A stretch of DNA of 64,000 nt from Pyrenopolyporus hunteri (lineage: Eukaryota; Ascomycota; Sordariomycetes; Xylariales; Hypoxylaceae), in contig CADCXC010000043.1 in the NCBI GenBank assembly GCA_902806595.1, forward strand, positions 744,001 through 808,000, written 5' to 3'. Shown here one piece after another: positions 1-10,522 of the stretch. Below the pieces are notes generated by a model. The model was not told the DNA's origin. It saw nothing but the letters and a program-made list of their open reading frames with translations, and did not search any database. Every line of letters starts with the position of its first letter. Position 1 is the stretch's first letter. A program made the translations under genes and the position numbers.

Positions 1-81
1 GGATTACCAGAAAAAAAAAGTCGAAGGCATCTCAATTGGAGTTGAATTTCATAAAATACCAATAAGAGGGCAAGAAAAAAA

Positions 82-1128
82 ATGGCCGGTCCAAACTCCA
101 AGAAGCGAAATCATCAAGATTTCAGCGCCAAACCAAAGTCTCAAAGACCCAAGAAGAAGCAGAAGAAGGTTCCCGAGTACCACAGCGACTCGGACGAAGA
201 AGATGGCGCCGATCCTCAATTTCGACCCGTCAACTTACTCGACTCGGACGACGAAGACCTCGACAACGTCGCCGTCGACGATATCCCGTCCGGGTCGGAC
301 TCAGACTCGAGATCAGATTCGGACTCGGAGTCAGACTTAGACTCAGGCGCCAACATCAACGCCCGCGTAAAGCGCATATCCAATAAACTTCCCCCCAAAC
401 TGCAGCCGAAGAAGTCCGCGAAGAAGCCCGCCAGAGACGGAGCTCGCGAGCGGAGTCCGGCAGCGGAATTAGAAGACAGCGAAGACGGCGACCCTGACGA
501 GGAAGACAATGACGACGAGGACGAAGAAGAAGAAGAAGGAGAAGACGAGGACGAGGAAATGGGCTCGGACGACGACCCTTCGTTAACAACAGCGACCCAA
601 CCCAAAAAATCCAAATCGAAGCGTAACGACCCCGGCGCCTTCGCAACATCCATGTCCAAGATCCTGTCCACGAAGTTATCCAGCACGCGGCGCGTAGATC
701 CCGTACTCTCGCGCAGCGCTGAGGCGCACCAGGCGGCCAAGGACGCCGTGGACAGCGCGCTCGAGGCCAAGGCGCGGCGACTGCTGCGCGAACAGAAGCG
801 CCTGGCGCAGGAGAAGGGCCGCGTGAAGGACGTGCTAGTCGGGGCCGTCGACGAGGCCACGGGGCTACCCGAGACGTCCACGCAGGAGATCCAGCAGACG
901 GAGAAGCGGCTGCGGAAGGTGGCGCATCGCGGCGTCGTCATGCTGTTCCGCGCCGTCAGGGAGGCTCAGGAGAGGGCGGCGGAAGCCGAGAAGGAGGCTA
1001 GGAAGGAGGGCGTGGTGGGCGTGCAGAGGCGCCAGGAGAAGGTCAACGAGATGAGCCGGCAGGGCTTCCTGGATCTTATAGCGGGTGGTGGTGGGAAGTT
1101 GAAGAAGGGCGCGCTGGAAGAGGCTTAA
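82..1128 (+). CDS. rrp15: Rrp15-like pre-60S ribosome biogenesis protein
   Basis: Single-exon gene for 348 residues, from an ATG preceded by an A-rich leader. The N-terminal half is basic (KKQKK near residue 25), then rich in Asp/Glu/Ser with long acidic runs to about residue 170. The C-terminal half, about residues 183-335, carries the family signature: a GAFATSMSKILS-type block, an Ala/Lys/Arg-rich helix (ALEAKARRLLREQKRLAQE) and a closing RQGFLDLIAGG motif. In the family, Rrp15 is a nucleolar factor for 27S pre-rRNA processing and early 60S assembly. It converges with the ferredoxin gene on the other strand, 456 bp away. A 241-codon open frame antisense to the acidic repeats is a composition artefact. 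Assignment is firm on the C-terminal domain; function is from the family. Confidence 0.9.
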   Translation: MAGPNSKKRNHQDFSAKPKSQRPKKKQKKVPEYHSDSDEEDGADPQFRPVNLLDSDDEDLDNVAVDDIPSGSDSDSRSDSDSESDLDSGANINARVKRISNKLPPKLQPKKSAKKPARDGARERSPAAELEDSEDGDPDEEDNDDEDEEEEEGEDEDEEMGSDDDPSLTTATQPKKSKSKRNDPGAFATSMSKILSTKLSSTRRVDPVLSRSAEAHQAAKDAVDSALEAKARRLLREQKRLAQEKGRVKDVLVGAVDEATGLPETSTQEIQQTEKRLRKVAHRGVVMLFRAVREAQERAAEAEKEARKEGVVGVQRRQEKVNEMSRQGFLDLIAGGGGKLKKGALEEA

Positions 1129-1584
1129 TTTACCTACATTATCCCTCCCGCGCGGCGCGTTATGTTGGGTTGAATTACAATAAGATAGGATGATAACAGA
1201 ATGATACCAGAAGGAAAAAAAAGAAAAAAAGATGTGCCTTATGAACGTGGTTCTCGTTACCTAGAGTTGGGCTTTGCTCTTTTATCACCAAGCTAGGCGG
1301 CCTGCCAACTCGCCAGCTAAGCTATCTCGCTAGCTACCCAGTTGTCTTGCTACAACTACCTATAGTAGTACATTCATATCGGGTTACGGCTCCGAGGTAG
1401 CTTACCTACTCGGACCGTCCATCTCAAATGCGATGACGGCAACTTGCCGTACACATTATCCTACGTTCCATTTGTCATATTTGTACAGGCCACGGGCTCC
1501 TAAAAGGTACCGGTTCCCTTAGGTTACCAGGTAAGTAGGTACAGTCAAAATGCCACCGAAGCGTCGTGCGTTCGTAATCGTCAT
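1129..1584. other. Convergent 3' intergenic region
   Basis: The 456 bp between the stop codons of rrp15 and the ferredoxin gene holds presumed 3' untranslated regions of both. It has an A-rich tract near 1213-1231 and scattered TACCTA-type repeat fragments. No ORF or RNA gene is visible. Confidence 0.5.
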
Positions 1585-2235
1585 CTATTGCTTCGAGCCG
1601 AAATCGCTCGCCTGCAGATTCCTCGTCATGGAGGGTAGCTTGACCCTCAGACCGTCCAGCTCCTTCGTCATGACCACCTGACAACCTAGCCGACTCGTTT
1701 CCGTCAGGCCGAAGGCCAAGTCGAGCATGTCGTTCTCGTCGTCCTCGGGCTCGGGCATCTTGTCGTAGTACTCCTCGTCTAAGACGATGACGTGACACGT
1801 CGAACACGCACACGAGCCTCCGCACGCGCCCTCCATCTCCAAATCGTGCGCTTGCGCAATGTCGAGCAGGTTATCTCCCTTGGAGACGGCGAGCTTGTGT
1901 TCCTTGCCCTCCTTGTCGATGAATGTGACGTAAAGTCTATATGAAGAAGAAGATTAGCTTGCAAGCCCTCGTGTCTATTACCTAAAATGTGGCGAGCCTT
2001 ACTCTTCACCGGGCTTCGGCGGATGTATATGTCCATGCTGGCGCAAAGGAGACGTGCTAAAATATCGTAGTAAGGAAGCGCTGGCACGGGAATGACGTAT
2101 TGACGGCGAACTCGACCTTATTATCCTGTCGCACGTCGAGAGTGCGGGTCGTCTGGATTGTGATAAAGATTGGAGGGCGGAGAATTGAAGTTTTTGCAAG
2201 CTTCGAGCGAAGGCTCGAGGTGTCGACGTCGCCAT
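1585..2235 (-). CDS. yah1: Mitochondrial adrenodoxin-type [2Fe-2S] ferredoxin (Yah1-like)
   Basis: Two exons, 2235-2003 and 1936-1585, joined across a 66 bp intron with GTAAGG donor and TATAG acceptor, giving 194 residues. The splice restores the PGEELYVTF join typical of the family. Residues 1-60 are rich in Arg/Ser with almost no acid, as expected of a mitochondrial presequence. The ferredoxin fold follows, with the cluster ligands Cys116, Cys122, Cys125 (C-x5-C-x2-C within GACGGSCACSTCH) and Cys163 (RLGCQV). An extra Cys120 lies inside the loop. In fungi Yah1 takes electrons from Arh1 for Fe-S cluster assembly and haem A synthesis in the matrix. It shares a divergent promoter with the mitochondrial ugo1-like gene. 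Confidence 0.88.
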
Positions 2236-3257
2236 TGCGTTTGTTGTTCCAAGGTCCGAGGTTTGTTGATTATGACTCGGGGATTTCGGCGACGGGGATT
2301 CGGATGGAGGGGTGAGAAAAAAAAGAGGAAGGATTTCGTTCGTATCCCCGGACGAACGTACGAAGGAGGCGTAGGAGGCGTAGGAGGTAAAACCCCAGAA
2401 TACCAGAACTAGGCAATAGGCAGGATATCCAGAGGCAAATGTCTTTGCTAGGACGAGGCTGTCATTTGCCGCATGACTCTAGCAACCAACAAGAATACGA
2501 ACCTTGGATCGCTTGCGTCTAACAAGAGAAGAAAATACCGAACTAGGGCAATTGAAGATGTCTAGCGATGCGACGCGACGAAATTCCAACGAATGGGAAC
2601 GAATCGAATTAGACTTAGGTCCGATGAAATCTCTGGAGGCGGGCCGAGTTGCAGGGGGCAGAGGGTTCTTAACGGCCAGCGACCGATTGCTATATTTTTT
2701 TTCTTTTTCAATATAATTAGTTGAATCTTTTTAACTCCGAGATTTTTCTTTTCGGGTAACAATTTCGTTATGGACCTATTGCGGATTTATTTCGTAAGGC
2801 TTATCTTATCGATATCTTGATAGTGGGGTGATTAGTCACGATAACCGACACCCGACATCCAATAGGTGGTAATTAGGTACCTACCTACCTAGGTACCTAG
2901 GTACCTAGTGTAGGTACATGCGGGTCACACAAATTGTTATGATCGTACCGTTAGTTACCTAGGTAGTTAATGCAAAGCATAAAGTTTGAATCCCGCATTT
3001 CATAAGCCCAACTATCGGGCACGTACCACACACCCAAAATACCTACCTTATATGGAGAAAGTACAAGTACCCCAACTTACCTAATACGTGTGTACCCGCC
3101 TAGAAACGAGCAATCCCTCTTTTTTTTTTCCTTTCCCCACGATAACAACCCGAAGTCAGGATATGTTTGTATATCTCTATCTCCCTACACCATACATCCC
3201 ACGCCCACTAAATAAACACCGCAACCTTGGGAGAAAAAGGCCCCGTTCGACCAAAAA
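2236..3257. promoter_or_regulatory. Divergent promoter region of the ferredoxin and ugo1-like genes
   Basis: About 1 kb between the two start codons. It contains a GGAGGCGTA tandem near 2364-2388, a T-rich stretch near 2692-2710, a TACCTAGG cluster at 2874-2915, and a pyrimidine tract (3117-3138) followed by a CA-rich leader before the ugo1-like ATG. No third gene can be supported; the short frames here lack coding character. Confidence 0.5.
2874..2915. repeat. TACCTAGG-type tetranucleotide cluster
   Basis: Near-continuous run of CCTA/TAGG units with inverted symmetry around CCTAGG cores, so each strand can fold on itself. This is one of many clusters of the same family in the window. Confidence 0.8.
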
Positions 3258-4987
3258 ATGTCCACTCCTAGAGAAGGCGTAAATCCCCTGCGCCCCTACT
3301 ACATACCGCCCTCCATAGGAGAGCAGGTCGGGAGCCACCCGTCCCAGCCGAACCCATTTTCACATGGAAATGCGACGACAGCAACAGCGTCGACGGCGGC
3401 GACGACGTCGAGCAACTACGCGTCCAGAGCTAGAGATATCTTCCCGGATATAGATTATAAGGATCACCTAGACGATATATCGCCATCGACCATACAGTCG
3501 GTTAAGCAGCTGATCGACGAGTTATTATGGAAATATACGTCGGTGATGATGGCCCAACCCTTCGAGGTGGCCAAGACCATCCTGCAAGTGAGGACTCAAG
3601 ACGATCTTGGGGGGTTGAATAATCATACTACTACTCCGGCCGCTCAACCGACGCATTCGAAGCCCGAGGCGAATATTACCAGTCCGATCATAGCTCCTAC
3701 GAAGCGATCGGTATGGGACGAAGTATGTATACCTACCTACCTATGTTACAAAACAAGGCACTTTATTATTATTGTCGTTCTTGTCATTGCCGTCATTATT
3801 ATAACTATTGTTGCTGTTGCCGTTACAGCCTCAGTCTGAAGCTAGCTCTCTTGGTTGTGTCGTGCTTCGTGCCAATCTGATTGATGTTAACTTATTACCT
3901 CCTATAGGATGGCGAGTCAGACTCCGACCCGGAAGGAGCTTCGTATTTTACAACAAACGCCCCGTATACGCCTACGCCGGCGTCGAGGTCGCATAAGCGG
4001 AGGGATTCATCGCCGGCCGATACTCCAAAGTCGCCTACGAGACCAGCGGCACCCCTCCCCCACCAACTCGTACTCAAGCGGCCCGACTCGATATTTGACG
4101 TGTTATCCCAGCTATGGTCCAAGGAGTCCATGTGGGGGGTTTGGAAGGGAACAAACGCCACGTTCCTCTACACGATACTACAGTCGTTGCTCGAGAACTG
4201 GTCGCGCAGCCTCCTGAGCGCGCTCTTAAACGTCCCCGACCTAGGGCTGAAGGACGACGTCGAGAGGCTAGTCGACGTCGCCTCCCCATACCCTTGGGCC
4301 TCGTTATGCGTCGCCGCTGCCGCCGCGGCCGTGACGGGCCTGATCCTAGCTCCCCTCGACCTCGTTCGGACGAGGTTGATCGTCACGCCCACCACCAACG
4401 CCTCGCGGCGAACGCTGGCCACCCTACGATCCCTACCCTCGTGGCTCTGCCCGCCCTCCCTGATCGTCCCCACCGTCCTAAACTCCCTCGTCCACCCGTT
4501 CCTCACATTATCTACGCCTCTGGCCCTCCGAACGCAATTCCTGATCGACCGCGAGCAGTCGCCCATGACTTTCTCGGTGGCCAAGTTCTGCACCTCGTGC
4601 GCGTCCCTGTTCGTCAAGCTCCCGCTGGAAACGGTGCTTCGCCGCGGGCAGGTAGCCGTGCTCTCGGAGCCGACCTATCTGGAAGCGCTCGATCAGACCG
4701 ACAAGTTGGAGACGATCGTGGAGCCCGGGCCTTATAACGGGGTATTCGGCACCATGTATACCATCGTCGCCGAGGAGGGCTCGCGGGCCGTGTACGCGGT
4801 GCCGACTAAGACTCCGCACCGCGGAAGGAAGGGGAAGCAGCAGCAGCCCAAGACCGCCGCCGAGGTGGTATACAAGAGAGGCCAGGGCGTCAATGGGCTC
4901 TGGAGAGGATGGAAAGTCAGCTGGTGGGGTCTAGTGGGCCTGTGGACGGCTGGAGTAGCTGGTGCCGGCGGTGAGGGAGAGTTTTAA
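3258..4987 (+). CDS. ugo1: Ugo1-like outer mitochondrial membrane fusion protein (carrier family)
   Basis: Two exons, 3258-3722 and 3908-4987, with a 185 bp intron (GTATGT donor, CTATAG acceptor) that itself holds CCTA repeats. Both junctions are phase 0 and the product is 514 residues. Residues 85-120 carry a degenerate carrier start (QPFEVAKTILQVR). After a Ser/Pro-rich acidic linker comes WSKESMWGVWKGTNATFLY, a carrier-like helix with APLDLVRTRLIV, and a C-terminal KLPLETVLRRGQ block. This order and length match fungal Ugo1, a modified SLC25 protein of the outer membrane that links Fzo1 and Mgm1 in mitochondrial fusion. The degenerate PxD/E signatures argue against a transporting carrier. 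Which mitochondrial-carrier-like member it is rests on my recognition of the sequence. Confidence 0.82.
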
Positions 4988-7349
4988 GGAGACCGGGTAC
5001 ATACACGGTACCTATTCGCCTTCCTTTATTTACTTACCTACCTACCTACTTTACCTACTTGCAAGTTTGATGCCGTCTTGTTAGTAGTCATTTTGGGAAC
5101 ATGAGATATGAATGGAGTTGTGGCGGCGGTTCTTTGGCGGCGACGGCGGCAACGGGCCTAAAGCCATTCCCAACTCAGCATGGGTTTTATGTCCGAAGAA
5201 AAAGAAAATAGTAGAGCAGCAAAAGCGCTTCATGAAGTAACGGCATGATATCCCCCTTATTCGTAACGTACGATCTTGGTTATACCTACGGTACATTGGT
5301 CATGTACATACAAATTCCCGCGATAGTAGACACAATGCTATCTACTCCCAACTTCAATATCCGACAGGTGTCTTAGAAGTGAAGTCCTTAATCAGCGGAA
5401 ATCCTGATATAAACTGAATTTATCGAATAACCTCTGCTCAAGCCGAAGTTTCACCCTATTACATTACGAACGCATCCAAATTCAAAACTATCGGATTTAC
5501 AAGCTAAATTACCATCATCTTAATCGTTGCCCCTTTCTCTCAAAAAATCCAAAGGCCGCGTATTATCGTGTGGAGCCAAATATCATATCCCTCGTAAACA
5601 CACGATCTAACTATCGCGTTGCTTGGGTAAGATAGGATGACCCGCCCAGTTCGCTTGGCTCCGAACCGTTCGCAGTAACCATATGAGATAAACCCATCGC
5701 GAGTTAGTACGCCAACGATGGCGTCAGGTAACGCGTTTCAGAAAAGAGAAAAATGGCCAGCAAAAGGAAACTTGGGGGTTTTTCTAATATTCATTTCTTA
5801 CTTTTCTTATGTTACTAATATCTGATAGTTATCGAATGGGCCTGACCGGGGCAGTGCCGTTTAAGGCGAGGCGAAACAACCAAGTGGATTTGTCTGAGAT
5901 CGACGCAGGGGCTTCAGTTGATATCTAGCCCTGCTGCTTCGCATCCTGAGGGTGATCCCCCACTGATTCGCGGCGCTCCGTAATTTTCTCATGGGTTGCC
6001 TTCGCGACAAGCGGCAAGTTGAGCCGGATCTATGTCAACGCATAATTTACACCTCATGGTCTATACCGAGGCATGTCGTGCTACCCAACGGGCAAACGTT
6101 CAGTTCGTGAGCACTAATTGAGAGGCCTTCCTTCAATAACAATGAGACGTCAAGCTCTATAAAAAGTCGTTCAGGGTTACAATGCTGCTTACTCTACACA
6201 TGAAGCCAACGAGGGGTCCAGTGCATGAAGAACAACGCCGTGGATTCGATGGTATAAAATACTCTAGGGTCTTATGTATTGCTGTTCAACTCGTCCACGT
6301 CCCGGCTCTTCCGTCCTCGGGATGAGTTCCTGCGAGAGCGGACAAGGGCTTCCCTTCGCGGCTCTGCTAGGAATCACGCCACCGTGGGCCAAGTAGTGGC
6401 TACCGATAGTGTGGTCGGACCAAGAGCCACACATTTCCAGGCCTTTTAATTACGTTACGGCCTGAGTCGTGATAGGGAGACGTTCTATTCTTCATAAAAA
6501 GCCAACCTCCCGACGGAGTTGACTGTTGCGTTGTATTATCAAAGTTATGACGTGCTACGGACTCGTAGTTATTTTCTATACAATATCACGCTCTAGGATA
6601 TCAACGCAGAATACCATTTACGTCTACGTAAATTGCCGCCTTAGTTTTAGCATCGGGTAGCCTTACCCGCCGATAGGCTCCAGCGTCGCATTAACCGCCA
6701 AGCGCTAACACGACGTTCGTCGGTGCGAGTCCCACGTCGCCGAAATGCTGGCCCAGGGCCGGCATTGCAATATTGCATGTTACCACCCCAGACAGGCACT
6801 GCGTACGTACCAGATAACATCAGGCGACGTGAGCTTTGGAGACAGGGGTTGACCTCCATCGCAACTCTGGCGGTCCAATCGTAACCGCTTACCATCCCAA
6901 CTCAGGGTACGAAGAACACCATCTGGTATCGAATTCTGTAACGTATTCCTTCGATGCTTGGTGGAGCGCCCCATTTTGAGAAGATTCCTTCCCCGGTGGA
7001 TCTTAAAGGACTGCAAGTATGATCACCGTCATGGATATAGGATGACACCACTCATCTTCGAAGGTCCCAGTAGGTTAGGTATATATAAACAGGACTCGTA
7101 ATAGCCCTCCTTCCAGGAGACCTTTACCTTACCATCGCCATCGGTTCGCGAAGTCGATTTCTATAGCCATTCATTGTAGTCTCTCTTTTCAATAACCTAG
7201 TCATTCTTTATCCTCCCGGTGAGAGCAAAACTACCTTATCTCGATCGATAAGTGTTTTTATCTTCATTACATAAATTTTGTTCTTGCTATACATTCGCCT
7301 CACTCGTTACGCTACATTCCAATCGACACAATCGTAACCAGCAACAAAC
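4988..7349. other. Gene-poor region upstream of the LPMO gene
   Basis: About 2.3 kb without a credible gene. The open frames near 5081-5296 and 6647-7016 have no family features and stop codons are frequent in all frames. I saw no terminal repeats, tRNA or transposon protein. The last 270 bp is the LPMO promoter. Confidence 0.5.
7082..7089 (+). promoter_or_regulatory. Probable TATA box of the LPMO gene
   Basis: TATATAAA lies 261 bp before the LPMO start codon. A C/T-rich, then CA-rich leader leads to the ATG (ACAATCGTAACCAGCAACAA just before it). This would give a 5' leader of about 230 nt. The motif is seen directly; its use is inferred. Confidence 0.45.
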
Positions 7350-8483
7350 ATGGGTAACATCAGGATCTCTCCCTTAGTCGCAGCCCTCGCCTCGGCCGCC
7401 ACCGTCGCCGCCCACGGCCACGTCGACCATATCGTCATCGACGGGCTGTTTTACCAGGGCTACGACCCGACGAGTTTCCCTTACCAGCAGAACCCGCCCA
7501 CGGTTGTCGGCTGGACTACCTCCCAGACCGACAACGGCTTCGTTGAGCCCAACAGCTTCGGCAGCCCGGACATCATCTGCCACAAGTCGGCCACCCCGGC
7601 GGGCGGGCACGCGCAGGTCAAGGCCGGCGACAGCATCAGCATCACCTGGAACACGTGGCCGGAGTCGCACAAGGGGCCGATGCTCGACTTCCTGGCGCCG
7701 TGCAACGGCCCATGCGAGAGCGTGGACAAGGAGAGCCTCGAGTTCTTCAAGATTGACGAGGTCGGGTTGATCGACGACTCGGCGCAGAACGGATTCTGGG
7801 GCTCCGACCTGATGATCCAGAACGGCAACACCTGGCTCGTCCAGATCCCCGCCAACATCAAGGCCGGCAACTACGTCCTCCGTCACGACACCATCGCCCT
7901 GCACTCCGCCGGCCAGGCCAACGGCGCCCAGGCCTATCCCCAGTGCTTCAACCTCGAGATCACCGGTGACGGCACCGAGGTTCCCGCCGGTACTCTAGGT
8001 ACTAAGCTGTACTCTCCCGAGGACCCCGGCGTCCTCGTCAACATCTACACCACCGGGCTCTCCTACACGATCCCCGGCCCGGCCCTGATCGCCGGCGCCT
8101 CGTCGTCCGTCGCGCAGTCCTCTTCAGCCGTCACCGCCACCGCCACCGCGACTGCCGGAGATGGTGCCGCAGGTCCTACTTCCGCCCCGGCGTCCCCGAC
8201 ATCCGCTACCCAGACAACCTCCGCCGCCACTTCGCAGCAGACTTCCGTGGCCGCTCCCTCGACGCCTACCACTCTCGCCACCTCGACGCGCGCCCCAGCT
8301 CCCAGCAGCAGCACCGCCGCCGCCTCCTCCTCTCCTACCGCCACGGCCGCCCCGACAGGAACGGTAGGCGCCCAGAGCTTGTATGGTCAATGCGGCGGTA
8401 GCAACTGGGCTGGACCGACGGCGTGTGCTGAGGGGACGTGCACGCTGTATAACCCGTACTACGCACAGTGTGTCAATGCTTAA
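7350..8483 (+). CDS. AA9 lytic polysaccharide monooxygenase with C-terminal CBM1
   Basis: Intronless gene for 377 residues. Residues 1-21 form a signal peptide ending ATVAA, so cleavage exposes His22 as the N-terminal copper ligand. The AA9 domain runs to about residue 245. His107 (SHKGP) is the second histidine-brace ligand. The LRHDTIALHSAGQANGAQAYPQC block holds the second-sphere His/Gln and axial Tyr196. A Ser/Thr/Ala/Pro linker of about 95 residues follows, probably O-glycosylated. A cellulose-binding CBM1 (about 343-377) has four cysteines (348, 359, 364, 374) and surface aromatics (Tyr345, Tyr370, Tyr371). Family enzymes cleave cellulose or other beta-1,4-glucans oxidatively outside the cell. 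The substrate and C1/C4 preference cannot be read from sequence alone. Confidence 0.95.
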   Translation: MGNIRISPLVAALASAATVAAHGHVDHIVIDGLFYQGYDPTSFPYQQNPPTVVGWTTSQTDNGFVEPNSFGSPDIICHKSATPAGGHAQVKAGDSISITWNTWPESHKGPMLDFLAPCNGPCESVDKESLEFFKIDEVGLIDDSAQNGFWGSDLMIQNGNTWLVQIPANIKAGNYVLRHDTIALHSAGQANGAQAYPQCFNLEITGDGTEVPAGTLGTKLYSPEDPGVLVNIYTTGLSYTIPGPALIAGASSSVAQSSSAVTATATATAGDGAAGPTSAPASPTSATQTTSAATSQQTSVAAPSTPTTLATSTRAPAPSSSTAAASSSPTATAAPTGTVGAQSLYGQCGGSNWAGPTACAEGTCTLYNPYYAQCVNA

Positions 8484-10522
8484 GCTCCTGCATGGCAATC
8501 GGCCGGGCTAAGCTGGACTAGACTGGAATTGTCGGGTGGGAGGGTTTGGCGGCGATGAGAACCCACGCGCACATGTGTATATATATCTTTATATGTCTAG
8601 GTGCCTATACATGTTTATACGGCCCGGCTTCGGGTCGGATATTTGATTCGTGTATCTATGAATGATGTTATGTTATTAGAATATATTTTTTGAGCTTGAA
8701 CTTTTTGTTCGTTTTTCATTTATTTTTAACCGGTAATCATTGTTTTTTTAATGGGCCTCGTATGACGAGGTCAAGTGTGAAGTCTTATTCGTACCAGCCT
8801 CCTGAAAAAGGGGTAAAAGGAGTGATTACGTAAGCAGCCTAACGACACTTGCTTCTCGACGTCGTCTTGCTTGAATCGGCACGGCTTATATTCTCTTGGT
8901 TTGTAAGAATTGATCGCATTTACAAATAACTGGTTCAGTTATAATTCAGGGCTTTCAGTTTACTACTCAATATCGCGTCCCAGCTACGCGGTGCCGCGCG
9001 TAGGGAAGTCTCCGTATACAATTATAACGCCCTTTAGAAGTAATAGTCTCGCAATTACGGTTATTCCCAAGTCAAAGACATGAAATACTTACCAAAGGTT
9101 GGAGACAGTCTTGTTAAGAGATTAACGGTCAATCCTTACATACCAATCTTCGTAAACCCGCCGCATAAATGTCGACCGTTCTCACTTGTCGTATTCATGA
9201 TTCCCCAGCTAATTATCATCTGCGATGCCTAAGCATCTCCTATATAGCTTTCGTAGGTATTCATATAGCTGACCATTGATAGTTTAACTCTGTAACTGCT
9301 CAAGCTATCAGGAAATTCAAATATATAGGACCTGGAGTATTATATTCAAAGGGATAACGACCAAGATAATACCACCGTCCGGTCTTGTGCCCATGATTAG
9401 ATGTTTATTACTCTAAGTATAATTTTATTCCTATATAAGAATAGATACTCCGTAGACTATTCCTGAAGTGACTAAATGAAAGGTCCATTTGCGTTTAAAT
9501 CCGTAACCTATTACGACAGCTTCTCGGACTGTGGTCCGACACTGTTCCCCAGATCTAAGCCATTTGTAGTCGAGCATATGTGCCTAGCATGGGGTAAATT
9601 TCTATGTATCCAGGGAATCAGTTACCGATATACTTGCTAACGAAGGACTGCGGCGTGGGTAGATTTATGACTCTATTGGTGCACCCATAATCCGGAGAAA
9701 TACCCGGGGTTGGGACAACGGGGGCGGCTCCGGCAAGGTGAATCGAAGAGATTGCATTATTGAGGACCCTTGAGGGGTGAGAATTCTCTTCCCAGTGCCC
9801 ACAGTTCGCGATATTCGGGTACCTGTCTGGGGAACCGACTACACGTCATGTTCGACCCCTTCGACGCGGAAGGAGCAGAACGGGACAATCAACCTCTCGA
9901 CGAATAGATCTCGCCCTCCTCCTCCTCCGGCCGGGTACGAGTAGGTGCCCAAAGCTCCCGCCTCTCTTTAAGAATTGTTTCTATTCATCGCCGAGTACTT
10001 TAGAAGGCGCTGCTGCGTAGTTTCCTCTCCCAATTCGATTTTTCTCCCCGGTAAGCAAACAATCGACGCCCAAAAATTCATCAGCGCCGCCCTCTTGGCC
10101 ATTGCCAACACAGACCTCTGCAAATATTCCCATTTAAACGTCTCCCTCACCCCGACCGGTACTCTCGGTTTCTACACAAAACTTTAACGGTTGTTCATAA
10201 AGATAAATCTCTCCAACCTAGTCCACCACCTTTTTTGTTCATAACCTCGTGCAACATACACACACAACACGCAACATACAACGTACCAAAGGACATCAAC
10301 CCAACCACTTCCTTGGACGGTTATCAACCTCAATCGAGATTCAATCAAGGTTCAATCGAGGTTCAATCGAAGTTCAGTCAACGCTTGGGCTTTCTTGGAA
10401 CGTGTCGACGTTCTTGGTACAACCTATCTACCCACCCAATACCGTACGTTCCCTTCTATACAAACATTGACAGTCCAATCGACTAAAGTACTAGACGAGA
10501 ATAGCAACCGTCTCGGTTCACC
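8484..10522. other. Gene-poor region between the LPMO and the coiled-coil gene
   Basis: About 2 kb. The first 200 bp is the LPMO 3' region with T/A-rich runs. The middle part is A+T-rich without coding character. The last 300 bp is CA-rich and looks like the leader of the next gene, with an 11-bp tandem repeat at 10330-10380. No RNA gene or mobile element seen. Confidence 0.5.
10330..10380 (+). repeat. 11-bp tandem repeat in the leader of the coiled-coil gene
   Basis: Four full units and one partial unit of TCAATCGAGGT with one or two changes each, in register at 10330, 10341, 10352, 10363 and 10374. It sits about 140 bp before the ATG at 10523, within a CA-rich stretch that looks like an untranslated leader. 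Confidence 0.75.

Noticed and set aside
216..941. 241-codon Ser-rich ORF antisense to rrp15
   Set aside because: It mirrors the GAC/GAA/GAG-rich acidic repeats; the antisense of acidic codons gives long Ser/Leu frames by composition. No domain.
6680..6740. tRNA-like T-arm sequence GGTGCGAGTCCC
   Set aside because: Flanking bases do not pair into a T stem, and no acceptor or anticodon stem can be drawn around it.
7374..7904. 176-codon ORF antisense to the LPMO
   Set aside because: High-GC shadow of a gene with complete AA9 features on the plus strand.
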